Of a stretch of DNA of 35,082 nucleotides, positions 15,081-23,218 are shown piece by piece (positions within the stretch are counted from its first letter, which is position 1; each line of letters starts with the position of its first letter). This DNA is from an uncultured Clostridia bacterium. GTDB taxonomy: Bacteria > Bacillota > Clostridia > Lachnospirales > Anaerotignaceae. The stretch spans positions 1 through 35,082 of the forward strand of contig CAJUKL010000022.1 in the NCBI GenBank assembly GCA_910587195.1, read 5' to 3'. A program made the position numbers and the translations under genes. Below the pieces are notes generated by a model. It ran no database searches. It was given only the letters and a program-made list of their open reading frames with translations, and was not told where the DNA came from.

Positions 15081-16745
15081 TTATTCCTCCTCACTTTTGC
15101 TTTCAAAAATTGCTCCACAAGCGGGACAAATTTTATCAGTACGCATCTTAATTAATTCATTACAATGTGGACATTTTACAAAACTACTACTACAATCATC
15201 ACAAACATAAATACTTGCTCCATCTACATCATGTGCAGTTAATACATCATCTTCATTAAAATATTCTCCACATTCATTGCAATAGCAATAATTATCTACG
15301 CAATTTTCACAAACATAAATTTCTTCTCCGTATTGATTATGAGCTATGAATATATTTTCGCGTCTATGCCAATCTCCACAATCTTCGCATGTTTCATAAT
15401 ATTCATGAAGACAATTTTCACAAATATCCTCATCAGCTACGCAATTTATGTTATCATTATGGTAATATTCATGGCACCTATCGCAGTATGTATAGCTTTC
15501 TTCAAGACATCCATCACAAATATAAATTTCTTCCTCTCTTGTGTTATAAACCCTTGTTAGGCTTGAACATCCATCTTAGCAACAATCACAGGTAAATTCT
15601 TCTTTTCCTTCGCATCTGTAACAATACAACCCCTTTTGTGTCTCATTACCACATACAATACATAAACCATATGTTCCAACTTCCAATGATGCAACGTTTT
15701 CTACATCACAATCGTTTCGGAAACTGATATGTCCATCAAAGTCTGGATATTCCCAATCTGCATAACCTCCAAAGCCTTCTCCTATATCCACATAATCACT
15801 TTTTTCACTAGTAGAGGAGAATGTTTTCCATAGATTTGGAGCATTTTCAAGAAATGAAATCTCACGCTGTACTAAATCACGATATAATTTTGAATCTTCC
15901 TGTACTCCGTGAGTGCCACCAGAAGTGTTATACATTCGACTTTGCATTAATAATCCGCTTCCAGGTCTGTATGCAAAAATTTGTCGAGTCGTTTTACGAT
16001 TATTCAGCGTTTCAGGATTTCCTGGGTCAGCCACTGTAAAAACAATAAAACTGACTTCATCTCTTGCATAACCTGAACAACCATTATTATAATCGTATGA
16101 TGTTGAGTTAAGCGAATGGCAACTTGTAAGAGTATTCCCACGTATATCATTTTTTGGATTACTCATAGTTAAAAAGTGTGCTGGATTGATAGAAACATAT
16201 AATTTAAAATTAATCTTTTTCGCATTCAGTTCATCAGCAAATTGTGCGTAAAGTCGTTGGAATTCACTTCCAGCGGTTTCATCTGCTACGCCAAGTGCAG
16301 TACAAAGTGCCTTAAAAACTCTGCTTAATTTTTTAGTTGGGGTATATGCTTTTGGAGCAAGTGACTTGATAGACATAATACTTTGCTGTCGTATCTCATC
16401 AGACTGTTCTGGGTCAGCAAAAAATTCAATAGCACTACGAATACCATTCCTATAAAGTACAGGATATAAAATTTTATATGCTAAATCTCGAACACGAACA
16501 TAATCTGTGTTGCGTGTTCGTGTTCCATTTATAACGATTGCATCAATTTTTTCATCCCAAGCAGGAGATTTGCTAAAAAGCTCACGAAGTTCTTGTTTAG
16601 CATAAGAACTATCTACTGCAAGAGCGTGTATGAATTTATCTGTAATATCTTCAAGAACTTCTGTCTGTTTCGTATGCAAACCATAATCATCAATTGCTTG
16701 TTTAATATTCTGTTCAGCTTGTTCAATAATTTGTTCCATTTCCAT
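15081..16745 (-). pseudogene. Phage protein with C-terminal zinc-ribbon array, split by an in-frame TAA
   Basis: An ATG at 16745 behind AAGGAGG opens a frame that stops at TAA 15578-15576 after 389 residues (ending FTCDCC). The same frame then continues uninterrupted to 15081, giving 554 codons. The N-terminal ~340 residues are a conserved phage domain I cannot name (GNTLTSCHSLNSTSYDYNNG, RKTTRQIFAYRPGSGLLMQ). From about 365 on there is a series of CxxC pairs: CIVCG, CYRC, CDCC before the stop, then CDGC, CDRC, CENC, CEDC, CNEC, CDDC, CPHC and CPAC after it. The stop cuts a zinc-finger array, so it is either a recent nonsense mutation or a readthrough site. No start or ribosome site follows the stop. 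Confidence 0.7.
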
Positions 16746-16750
16746 ATAGA

Positions 16751-17188
16751 TTACCTCCTTAACATTCCATCTTTGATATAGTTAGCAAAAATCCAATTAC
16801 GACAAGTTCTTTGTCTTCGGGTAAAATGTCCTTTTGGATTTGGCTTATAGTCTGCAAAGTCAATTCGTTTAGCCTCTGTGATTGTAAGTCTTATATTGGC
16901 GTTGTCTAAAAAAACTGTTTCTCCTGGAGATGGAACAAACGCAACATGTGTATTTTGATACCAATTAAATCCCTCACTCAATCCACAGAGATAATAGGCA
17001 TCTGCATTTGGTTGTTCCCTTACCTCAATGTCAATGAGTGCATTAGATTGATGTAGTGTTCCAAAATACACCCTGTTATCTGTTTCACCAATGAAACATT
17101 TCATACAACATTCCTGTATATTTACCGCTTGAATAGCATGAAGCCAAAAGAACTCATGGTATCGTTTTACCTCTAGTGTTAAGTGCAT
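16751..17188 (-). CDS. Conserved phage protein, paralog of the one at 32658-33092
   Basis: A 145-residue protein with conserved cysteines (CCMKCFIG) and the blocks DAYYLCGLSEGFNWYQNTHV, AFVP and RTCRNWIFANYIKDGM. The protein at 32658-33092 has the same blocks in the same order and length (CCAKCFMG, YYLCGLSKGF, NTHVAFVP, RTCRNWIFANYLLDGM). No fold is recognised. Its start overlaps the stop of the upstream gene as TAATG, with GGAGG nearby. The paralog sits between an XRE regulator and an integrase, so the family may take part in regulation or DNA binding, but this is only context. Confidence 0.6.
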   Translation of the reverse strand: MHLTLEVKRYHEFFWLHAIQAVNIQECCMKCFIGETDNRVYFGTLHQSNALIDIEVREQPNADAYYLCGLSEGFNWYQNTHVAFVPSPGETVFLDNANIRLTITEAKRIDFADYKPNPKGHFTRRQRTCRNWIFANYIKDGMLRR

Positions 17189-17616
17189 TATTTTTCCTCC
17201 TCTTTTTTACGATTACGCTTTTTACTTGTAACATTTTTTGATTTTCCTTTTTTTGTGACTGGTTCCTTTACTGACCATCTTAAATGAACTTTAAAATTCC
17301 CTTCGCTCATTTTTTCAATTTCGCAATTCCAACCATCACCATTTGCTGCGACTTCATTGTCCTCACGTTTTGCATTATCTGTAACCTCTTGAATTTGTGT
17401 AATGATTTCATTAGCAATAATTTGAAGTGCTTCAGCAGCTTTAAGATATTCAACTAGCCAATAAGCTACTTTTTTATAACTTCGCACGGTATAAGTTGCT
17501 TCTGCTTGGCAGCAATCTGCTCCAATCATAATATCCATAATGTTTTCGTTCTCAATAAAATTTGCTTGTCCTGGTTCATGGATTTTTACCCATCTACTTT
17601 GTTTTAATTCTGCCAT
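17188..17616 (-). CDS. Phage protein of unknown function, first gene of the minus-strand operon
   Basis: A 142-residue protein beginning MAELKQSRWVKIHEPGQANF. The centre has a tyrosine/alanine-rich helix (KKVAYWLVEYLKAAEALQII), and the end is a basic tail (KKGKSKNVTSKKRNRKKEEE) that may bind nucleic acid. No family is recognised. AAGGAGG precedes the ATG. The leader of this operon carries the hammerhead ribozyme at 17642-17702, so its 5' end may be cut about 60 nt upstream of the start codon. Confidence 0.55.
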   Translation of the reverse strand: MAELKQSRWVKIHEPGQANFIENENIMDIMIGADCCQAEATYTVRSYKKVAYWLVEYLKAAEALQIIANEIITQIQEVTDNAKREDNEVAANGDGWNCEIEKMSEGNFKVHLRWSVKEPVTKKGKSKNVTSKKRNRKKEEEK

Positions 17617-17641
17617 TTTATTTGTCCTCCTTAAATTTATT

Positions 17642-17702
17642 GACCTACCATCATCAGCACTGGGTGGTCGGTTCCAGTGGACGCCTTTTCAGGCGTTTCG
17701 GT
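17642..17702 (-). ncRNA. Type II (permuted) hammerhead ribozyme, copy 2
   Basis: Read on the minus strand: ACC (17702-17700, stem II 5' strand); core GAA; stem III ACGCC/GGCGT (17696-17692 and 17685-17681) starting with the conserved A-U pair; C at 17680 as cleavage nucleotide; stem I CACTG/CAGTG (17679-17675 and 17662-17658); core CTGATGA (17657-17651); an extra T; GGT (17649-17647) closing stem II. GACC in the stem I loop (17669-17666) can pair with GGTC after stem II (17645-17642). All core nucleotides of the hammerhead are present. It lies in the leader of the operon starting at 17616. Copy 1 is at 28733-28795. Confidence 0.8.
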
Positions 17703-17729
17703 TTAAAATATTTTGTTCATATTCAGCTA

Positions 17730-18254
17730 TTGATTGAGATAAATAACATTGTACAAAAATTGCCAACATTTGCTGCAATAGCACTAACAACAATTTCTAC
17801 CTCTTGTAGCAATGACATAGCAGAAGAAGCGATTTCTTCTAAATCCTCTCAGGCAATCATTCCTGTTTCACTAACGCATATTAAATATTCTTCTGAAAAA
17901 CCAGTTCAAACTTGGACAGAAGAAGAAGTTGAAGCAATGGCACGCATACTTGCAGGAGAATGCTATGAAGATAAAGTGCAAGACAAACGACTTGTATGTG
18001 AAGTGATTCTTAATCGAGTAAGTAATGACGATTTTGGTGATACAATTCTTGATGTGCTAACAGAAAAAAATCAGTTTGATAGTTATTGGAAACAATCTCG
18101 TCCTGTATCAAAGAATGATTATGAAGTTGTTATACAGACACTTGAAGATTGGTATGAAAATGACTGTAAAGCATTGTCTGATTATTTATTTTTTGAAGCA
18201 GGAGATAACCATGAGAATAAATTCCGTAAGGAATTCAATAAAACAAATTTTTAA
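17730..18254 (+). CDS. SleB-like cell wall hydrolase, phage-borne, start uncertain
   Basis: The C-terminal 120 residues match the Hydrolase_2/SleB family: TEEEVEAMARILAGECYEDK with the catalytic Glu, then VCEVILNRV, ENQFDSYW-like EKNQFDSYWKQSRP, and LFFEAGDNHENKF. These are lytic transglycosylase or amidase-type domains acting on peptidoglycan. Before it is a hydrophobic segment (LPTFAAIALTTISTSCSND) that looks like a signal or lipoprotein leader, though the lipobox is poor. No ATG or ribosome site fits; TTG at 17730 is chosen as the nearest upstream possible start, and ATT at 17748 would give a more natural signal peptide. The start codon may be mutated. Confidence 0.65.
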   Translation: MIEINNIVQKLPTFAAIALTTISTSCSNDIAEEAISSKSSQAIIPVSLTHIKYSSEKPVQTWTEEEVEAMARILAGECYEDKVQDKRLVCEVILNRVSNDDFGDTILDVLTEKNQFDSYWKQSRPVSKNDYEVVIQTLEDWYENDCKALSDYLFFEAGDNHENKFRKEFNKTNF

Positions 18255-18266
18255 GGAGGAATAAAA

Positions 18267-18677
18267 ATGTTAGAAGTAAAAATTATGATTGAAGCCCCAG
18301 AATTGGTAAATGCCATTAATAATCTTGCTACAGCAGTTAGTGGTGTAAAAACAAATTGTATTACAGAAAACACATCCGAACCCGTGAGTCCATCTGCACC
18401 ATTAACTACATCTGTACCAGCAAGCGCTCCCCCCGTTCAACCTGTAATTCCAACAAATACAGCAAATATTCCTGCACCAAACATTCCACTTGCACAAGCT
18501 CCTAAATATACAGTTGAACAAATTATGTCAGCTGGTGCAATGTTAATGGACGCAGGCAAAGTAAATGAACTAATGAATTTGTTACACTCCTTTGGTGTTC
18601 AAGCTGTTGTGGATTTAAAACCTGAACAATTAGGGGCATTTGCTACTGCACTAAGAGAATTGGGGGCAAAAATATGA
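18267..18677 (+). CDS. Phage protein with Pro/Thr-rich linker
   Basis: A 136-residue protein behind AAGGAGGA. A short helical N-terminus (IEAPELVNAINNLATAV) is joined by a Pro/Ser/Thr/Ala-rich linker (about 35-85) to a helical C-terminal domain (YTVEQIMSAGAMLMDAGKVN, then LLHSFGVQAVVDLKPEQL). Genes of this shape usually precede DUF2800 in clostridial phages; the function is unknown, and a replication or recombination accessory is possible. It overlaps the DUF2800 start by 4 nt. Confidence 0.65.
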   Translation: MLEVKIMIEAPELVNAINNLATAVSGVKTNCITENTSEPVSPSAPLTTSVPASAPPVQPVIPTNTANIPAPNIPLAQAPKYTVEQIMSAGAMLMDAGKVNELMNLLHSFGVQAVVDLKPEQLGAFATALRELGAKI

Positions 18678-19846
18678 GCATACACGCACTTCTTTCCCCT
18701 TCCAGCGCAGAAAGATGGTTGAATTGTCCTCTTGCTCCTAGAACTGAGGCACAACTTCCCAAACAAACAAGCGAATATGCACAGGAAGGTACAATTGCAC
18801 ATAGTGTTTGTGAAATTACAGCTAAAAAACACTTCAAAAAAGTAAAAGCAGCAGAGTACAATAAAGTGATTAAAAAACTAAAAACGAATCCACTGTGGAA
18901 TGATGAAATGTTACATACTGCAGAAACATATGTTGAACATTTAGCAGAACGTGCAATGGAATTTGAAAATGAACCATATATCGCTTTTGAAGTCAAAGTT
19001 GATATATCAATGTATGTCCCTGAAGCATTTGGACGATGTGACTGCATAATTTTTGGAGGAGATACGCTTGTCATTACAGACTATAAACATGGTAAAGGTA
19101 TATCTGTAAATCCAGAAAAAAATCCGCAACTTATGCTTTACGCACTTGGTGCATTAAAACTTTATGAACCACTTTTTGGTGCAGTTTTGCAAAATATTGA
19201 AATTTATATTGACCAGCCAAGACTGAATTCTTATAAAAATTGGAATTGTACTGTTAATGAACTATTGGAATGGGGAGAAAGTATAAAAACGAAAGCTGAA
19301 ATGGCATTTATGGGTTTTGGAGAATATCATGCTGGTGATTGGTGTCGTTTTTGTCGTGCAAATGGTACTTGCAAGGCACAAGCAGAACAACAAATTAGTG
19401 CTTTTGATGATTTTAGTGAAGCAACAAATTATTCTTCAGCACTCCTCACTCCTGATGAAATCAGTAAAGTTTTGGAACGTGGAAAAAAACTTGTTGCTTG
19501 GTTTGAAACAGTAAAAGAAAAGGCACTTGAAACGATATTAAGTGGTACAAATATACCAGGTTGGAAAGTTGTTGAAGGTAGAAGCAGCCGTATTTGGACT
19601 GACCAAGATAAAGCACTTGAAAAACTTCAAGCATCAGGTATAGACAGAGCAGCTATATACGATAATGTTCCAAAAACATTAACAAAATTAGAAAAAATGC
19701 TTGGTGCAACAAAATTCAAAGAACTTGTTGGCGATTTTATAGTAAAATCGCAAGGAAAACCGACTTTAGTATCTGCAGATGATACACGCAAAGAATTTAA
19801 TAGTGCTGTAACTGATTTTGCAGGAATAGTCAATGAAAATCAATGA
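18674..19846 (+). CDS. DUF2800 PD-(D/E)XK nuclease-like protein
   Basis: A 390-residue protein of the phage DUF2800 family, related to Cas4/RecB-type nucleases. The N-terminus SPSSAERWLNCPLAPRTEA and EGTIAHSVCE carry the first Cys and His. RCDCIIFGGDTLVITDYKHG gives the D-xn-DYK nuclease signature. The later cysteines in WCRFCRANGTC, with the early Cys, could hold an Fe-S cluster as in Cas4. It probably processes DNA ends during phage recombination together with DUF2815 and the polymerase. Overlap with the preceding gene indicates coupled translation. Confidence 0.85.
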   Translation: MSIHALLSPSSAERWLNCPLAPRTEAQLPKQTSEYAQEGTIAHSVCEITAKKHFKKVKAAEYNKVIKKLKTNPLWNDEMLHTAETYVEHLAERAMEFENEPYIAFEVKVDISMYVPEAFGRCDCIIFGGDTLVITDYKHGKGISVNPEKNPQLMLYALGALKLYEPLFGAVLQNIEIYIDQPRLNSYKNWNCTVNELLEWGESIKTKAEMAFMGFGEYHAGDWCRFCRANGTCKAQAEQQISAFDDFSEATNYSSALLTPDEISKVLERGKKLVAWFETVKEKALETILSGTNIPGWKVVEGRSSRIWTDQDKALEKLQASGIDRAAIYDNVPKTLTKLEKMLGATKFKELVGDFIVKSQGKPTLVSADDTRKEFNSAVTDFAGIVNENQ

Positions 19847-19865
19847 AATTAAGGAGGATAAAATT

Positions 19866-20561
19866 ATGTACAACAATATTCCCACTAAAGTTTTAACTGG
19901 CGAAGTACGTTTATCATATGTCAATCTTGTAACTCCAAGAGCAAATAACAGTAATCCTAATGCCGACCCCAAATATTCTGTAACACTCCTTATTCCAAAA
20001 TCGGATGTTGCTGTCAAACAGAACATTGACGCTAGTATGGCAGCAGCTGCTACTGATGCACAAAGTAAAATTTGGAATGGTGTTCGTCCTCCAGTTATCC
20101 CTTCTCCTGTTCATGATGGTGATGGTGTTCGACAAAATGGCACTCCCTACGGTGCTGAATGTAAAGGCTGTTGGGTAATTACAGCAAGTTCCAAACAAAA
20201 ACCCCAAGTTGTACATCAAAGTGACATCAATACTGAACTACTTCCACAAGATATTTATAGTGGTATGTATGCTCGTGTAACAATTAACTTTTTCGGATAC
20301 AATAATGCAGGAAAAAAAGGAATAGGGTGTGGACTTGGAAATGTAATGAAAACGCGTGATGGAGAGCCTCTTGCTGGAGGAGCAACAGCTGCTGCTGATT
20401 TTGCTGGAGTTGGGCAGGAAGTATCTTCTGCTACACCTTTATATGGAGCTAGTTCAGGACAAACTACTCCTGACACCTTTGGATATAGCATAAATACAGC
20501 AAATCCAATGAACTTTAAACAAGCAATAAATCCTCTCACTGGTCAACCATACTATGGCTAA
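19866..20561 (+). CDS. DUF2815 single-stranded DNA-binding-like protein
   Basis: A 231-residue protein of the phage DUF2815 family, thought to be an OB-fold ssDNA-binding protein similar to T7 gp2.5. The start is the ATG at 19866 behind AAGGAGG; the upstream ATG at 19833 lies inside the DUF2800 gene. Core motifs: TGEVRLSYVNLVTPRAN, KYSVTLLIPKSD, ECKGCWVITASSKQKPQV and GMYARVTINFFGYNNAGKKG. The C-terminal 60 residues are Gly/Ala/Thr-rich and flexible. It is followed by a strong hairpin at 20571-20606, which may lower expression of the genes beyond. Confidence 0.85.
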   Translation: MYNNIPTKVLTGEVRLSYVNLVTPRANNSNPNADPKYSVTLLIPKSDVAVKQNIDASMAAAATDAQSKIWNGVRPPVIPSPVHDGDGVRQNGTPYGAECKGCWVITASSKQKPQVVHQSDINTELLPQDIYSGMYARVTINFFGYNNAGKKGIGCGLGNVMKTRDGEPLAGGATAAADFAGVGQEVSSATPLYGASSGQTTPDTFGYSINTANPMNFKQAINPLTGQPYYG

Positions 20562-20570
20562 AATAACAAC

Positions 20571-20610
20571 AAAGACGTGTGGCAATATTATAAGCTACAC
20601 GTCTTTATAC
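20571..20610 (+). terminator. Intra-operon hairpin after the ssDNA-binding gene
   Basis: AAAGACGTGT (20571-20580) and ACACGTCTTT (20597-20606) form a perfect 10-bp stem that extends by 3 more pairs. Only a short T-run follows, so it may be a partial terminator or a processing/stabilising hairpin that sets higher DUF2815 levels. Confidence 0.6.
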
Positions 20611-20627
20611 TAAGGAGGATAGGTAAT

Positions 20628-20993
20628 ATGAGTGATAAAAAGAATTTTCGTGTAGAATATCCCAATGGTTATATTGAAGTAAATATAGGCAAATTCTTTG
20701 GTACAGCTAATCAAAAAAATATAAATAAGCTACTTTGCCTTGCAAAATGTTATTGTTCTGAGGAACAGCGTATAAAATTGATTGAAGATATGCATTATGA
20801 AAGTAAATATAGAAAAGAAATACTAGATACCTTAGGAGATTTAGAATTTAAAAGAAAGAAATTACTTGCTAATTTTTTTAATTTCTACAGCATAGAACGT
20901 CCACTACCTACTCCTGAAAAGGCATTAGTAAAACAATGTGAAAAACTAACTCAAAATATCCAAAGAATATCAAAAGAGAGGTGGAACTGTTGA
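20628..20993 (+). CDS. Phage protein of unknown function
   Basis: A 121-residue lysine-rich helical protein starting at the ATG at 20628 behind AAGGAGG. It begins MSDKKNFRVEYPNGYIEVN and has a long charged helix (LGDLEFKRKKLLANFF) and a coiled-coil-like end (LVKQCEKLTQNIQRISKER). No family is recognised. Its stop overlaps the polymerase start (TTGA), so the two are translationally coupled; a polymerase accessory role would be a guess. Confidence 0.55.
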   Translation: MSDKKNFRVEYPNGYIEVNIGKFFGTANQKNINKLLCLAKCYCSEEQRIKLIEDMHYESKYRKEILDTLGDLEFKRKKLLANFFNFYSIERPLPTPEKALVKQCEKLTQNIQRISKERWNC

Positions 20994-22975
20994 AACATCA
21001 TATTTCTATTGATATTGAAACATTTAGTAGTGTTACTATTGCAAAATCAGGGGTGTATAAATATGTTGAAAGTCCAGATTTCGAAATACTGCTTTTTGCA
21101 TATAGTATAGACAAAGAACCAGTAGAAATAGTTGATTTGGCACAAGGCGAAATGTTACCAGATTGGCTATATAGTGCAGTAAAAAGTCCGGAATATATCA
21201 AACATGCCTATAATGCAGTATTTGAGTGGTGTTGTCTTTCAAAATTTTATGGTTTTCCTTTACCAGTGGAACAATGGCGTGACACTATGTTACATGGATT
21301 ATATTGTGGATTTACCGCTGGACTAGATGCAACAGGCAAGGCACTAGGACTTCCTGCAGAAAAACAAAAACTGTCTGTTGGTAAAGCTCTAATACGTTAC
21401 TTTTGTGTTCCATGTTCTCCTACGCAGTCAAATGGTAGACGAACAAGAAATTTACCAAAACATGACCAGGATAAATGGAATTTATTTAAAACGTATTGTA
21501 TGGGAGATGTTGTAACTGAAATGGAAATTGAAAGAAAATTATCGGCATTTCCTGTACCTGATGAGATACAAAAACAGTGGCAAACAGATGTTATGATAAA
21601 TGCTCGTGGTGTTGCTATTGATATGGAAATGGTACAAGGTGCTTTAGAAATTGGTGCCACATCTCATGAAAAGTTAATGAAGGAAGCAGTAGAAATTACA
21701 AAATTAGAAAATCCTAATAGTATTACACAACTTTCTAAATGGTTGGAAAAAACAACAAATACATCAATAGCAGACTTACGTAAGGAAACAGTGACATCTA
21801 TGTTAGAAAAGAAAGCTTTCTCTGGTTCCGCTAAAAGAATGCTTGAAATCAGACAAGAATTAGGTAAAACAAGTACAAAAAAATATGATGCTATTGAAGC
21901 TGCAGTTTGCAAAGATGGGCGTGTCAGAGGGTTATTACAGTTTTATGGAGCAAATAGAACAGGACGTTGGGCTGGAAGACTTGTACAAGTTCAAAATCTT
22001 CCTCGTACCTATATTGAACAACTTTCTTTTGCAAGAAGAACTGTTAAAAACAAAGAGATAGATAAATTAAAATTATTGTATGGTTCTGTTCCGGATACAT
22101 TATCTCAGCTTATTCGTACATCATTTATTGCATCTACCGGAAATAAATTAGTAGATGCTGATTTCAGTGCTATTGAAGCTAGAATTATATCCTGGTTGGC
22201 AGGGGAACAATGGAGGCTTGAAGTATTTAGAACACATGGAAAAATTTATGAAGCTTCAGCAAGTCAAATGTTTGGCATTCCACTAGAAAGAATTAAAAAA
22301 GGTAATCCTGAATATGCTTTACGACAAAAAGGTAAAGTTGCAGAATTAGCATTAGGGTATCAAGGTGGTTCAGGTGCTCTTATATCAATGGGAGCTTTAA
22401 AAATGGGTATTTCCGAGGAAGAGTTAAGTGATATTGTTTCTCGTTGGAGAGAAGCAAATAAAAGAATTGTAGATTTATGGCGTAGTATTGAAAATGCAGC
22501 AGTATCAGTTATTCAAAGCGGTAGACCTGCTGGTATTAGGGGATTAATATTAGCAAGAGAGTTTGATATGGAGAATGATTTAGATTTTTTAACTATTACG
22601 CTTCCAAGTCAACGAAAGCTATATTATGCGAAGCCTGAAATAGGACATAACCAATGGAACAGGCCATCAATTATATATAATGGTGTAGACCAAAATACAA
22701 AACAATGGACACATATTGAAACCTATGGAGGAAAACTTGTTGAGAATATCGTTCAAGCGATTGCTCGTGACTGTCTTGCAGTGGCAATTGAACATTTGGA
22801 AAAAGCTGGATTTCCTGTAGTATTTCATGTACATGATGAAGTGGTTATTGATTGTCCAGCTAAACAAGCGGAACTCGACACAGTTGTACAAATAATGACA
22901 CGTCCCATTCCTTGGGCACCAGATTTGCCGTTAAATGCTGATGGTTGGATAGGAGATTTTTTCAGAAAGGATTAA
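20990..22975 (+). CDS. Phage family-A DNA polymerase with 3'-5' exonuclease
   Basis: A 661-residue DNA polymerase I-like enzyme that would replicate phage DNA. The N-terminal exonuclease has Exo I in SIDIETFSS. The polymerase palm and fingers have motif A DADFSAIEAR (about 385-395), motif B RQKGKVAELALGYQGG (about 445) and motif C HVHDEVVID (about 612-620). It lacks a 5'-3' nuclease domain, as is usual for phages. TTG at 20990 is preferred over GTG at 20981: GAGAGGTGG lies 6 nt before it and the resulting MKHHISIDIETF matches family starts. Confidence 0.9.
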   Translation: MKHHISIDIETFSSVTIAKSGVYKYVESPDFEILLFAYSIDKEPVEIVDLAQGEMLPDWLYSAVKSPEYIKHAYNAVFEWCCLSKFYGFPLPVEQWRDTMLHGLYCGFTAGLDATGKALGLPAEKQKLSVGKALIRYFCVPCSPTQSNGRRTRNLPKHDQDKWNLFKTYCMGDVVTEMEIERKLSAFPVPDEIQKQWQTDVMINARGVAIDMEMVQGALEIGATSHEKLMKEAVEITKLENPNSITQLSKWLEKTTNTSIADLRKETVTSMLEKKAFSGSAKRMLEIRQELGKTSTKKYDAIEAAVCKDGRVRGLLQFYGANRTGRWAGRLVQVQNLPRTYIEQLSFARRTVKNKEIDKLKLLYGSVPDTLSQLIRTSFIASTGNKLVDADFSAIEARIISWLAGEQWRLEVFRTHGKIYEASASQMFGIPLERIKKGNPEYALRQKGKVAELALGYQGGSGALISMGALKMGISEEELSDIVSRWREANKRIVDLWRSIENAAVSVIQSGRPAGIRGLILAREFDMENDLDFLTITLPSQRKLYYAKPEIGHNQWNRPSIIYNGVDQNTKQWTHIETYGGKLVENIVQAIARDCLAVAIEHLEKAGFPVVFHVHDEVVIDCPAKQAELDTVVQIMTRPIPWAPDLPLNADGWIGDFFRKD

Positions 22976-22979
22976 ATAT

Positions 22980-23195
22980 ATGAATACATACAAAAATTCA
23001 GAAGGCTACAATGACCCAACAGTAGGAGAAGCATTAAGCAATATTGCATTAGAAGAACAAAGAAAAGAAGCAAAACGGCTTGCAACAATTAGTATGCTTG
23101 TTACTGTCATAAAGAAAACAGCAGAACTTGTAGGATTTGAAGTAATTGGCAGAATTGTACTTATGGATAAAGAAACGGGTAAAAAGTATAAATAA
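22980..23195 (+). CDS. Small phage protein between polymerase and primase genes
   Basis: A 71-residue protein beginning MNTYKNSEGYNDPTVGEAL and ending KETGKKYK, with AAAGGA at suitable spacing 5 nt after the polymerase stop. The middle is a helix (EEQRKEAKRLATISMLVTVI), the end a beta hairpin. Similar short genes often lie here in clostridial phages. Function unknown. Confidence 0.6.
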   Translation: MNTYKNSEGYNDPTVGEALSNIALEEQRKEAKRLATISMLVTVIKKTAELVGFEVIGRIVLMDKETGKKYK

Positions 23196-23218
23196 TTAGG
23201 AAGGAGGTAGAAGCTAAA

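Noticed and set aside
7625..16745. TAA reassigned to an amino acid, as in some phages with altered codes
   Set aside because: Many intact genes here end in TAA at the expected length (repA-type, DUF2815, the polymerase), and only two genes show an internal TAA, so general recoding is not supported.
19914..20219. Antisense frames of 60-100 residues throughout the replication operon
   Set aside because: They oppose genes with recognised families and have no ribosome sites.
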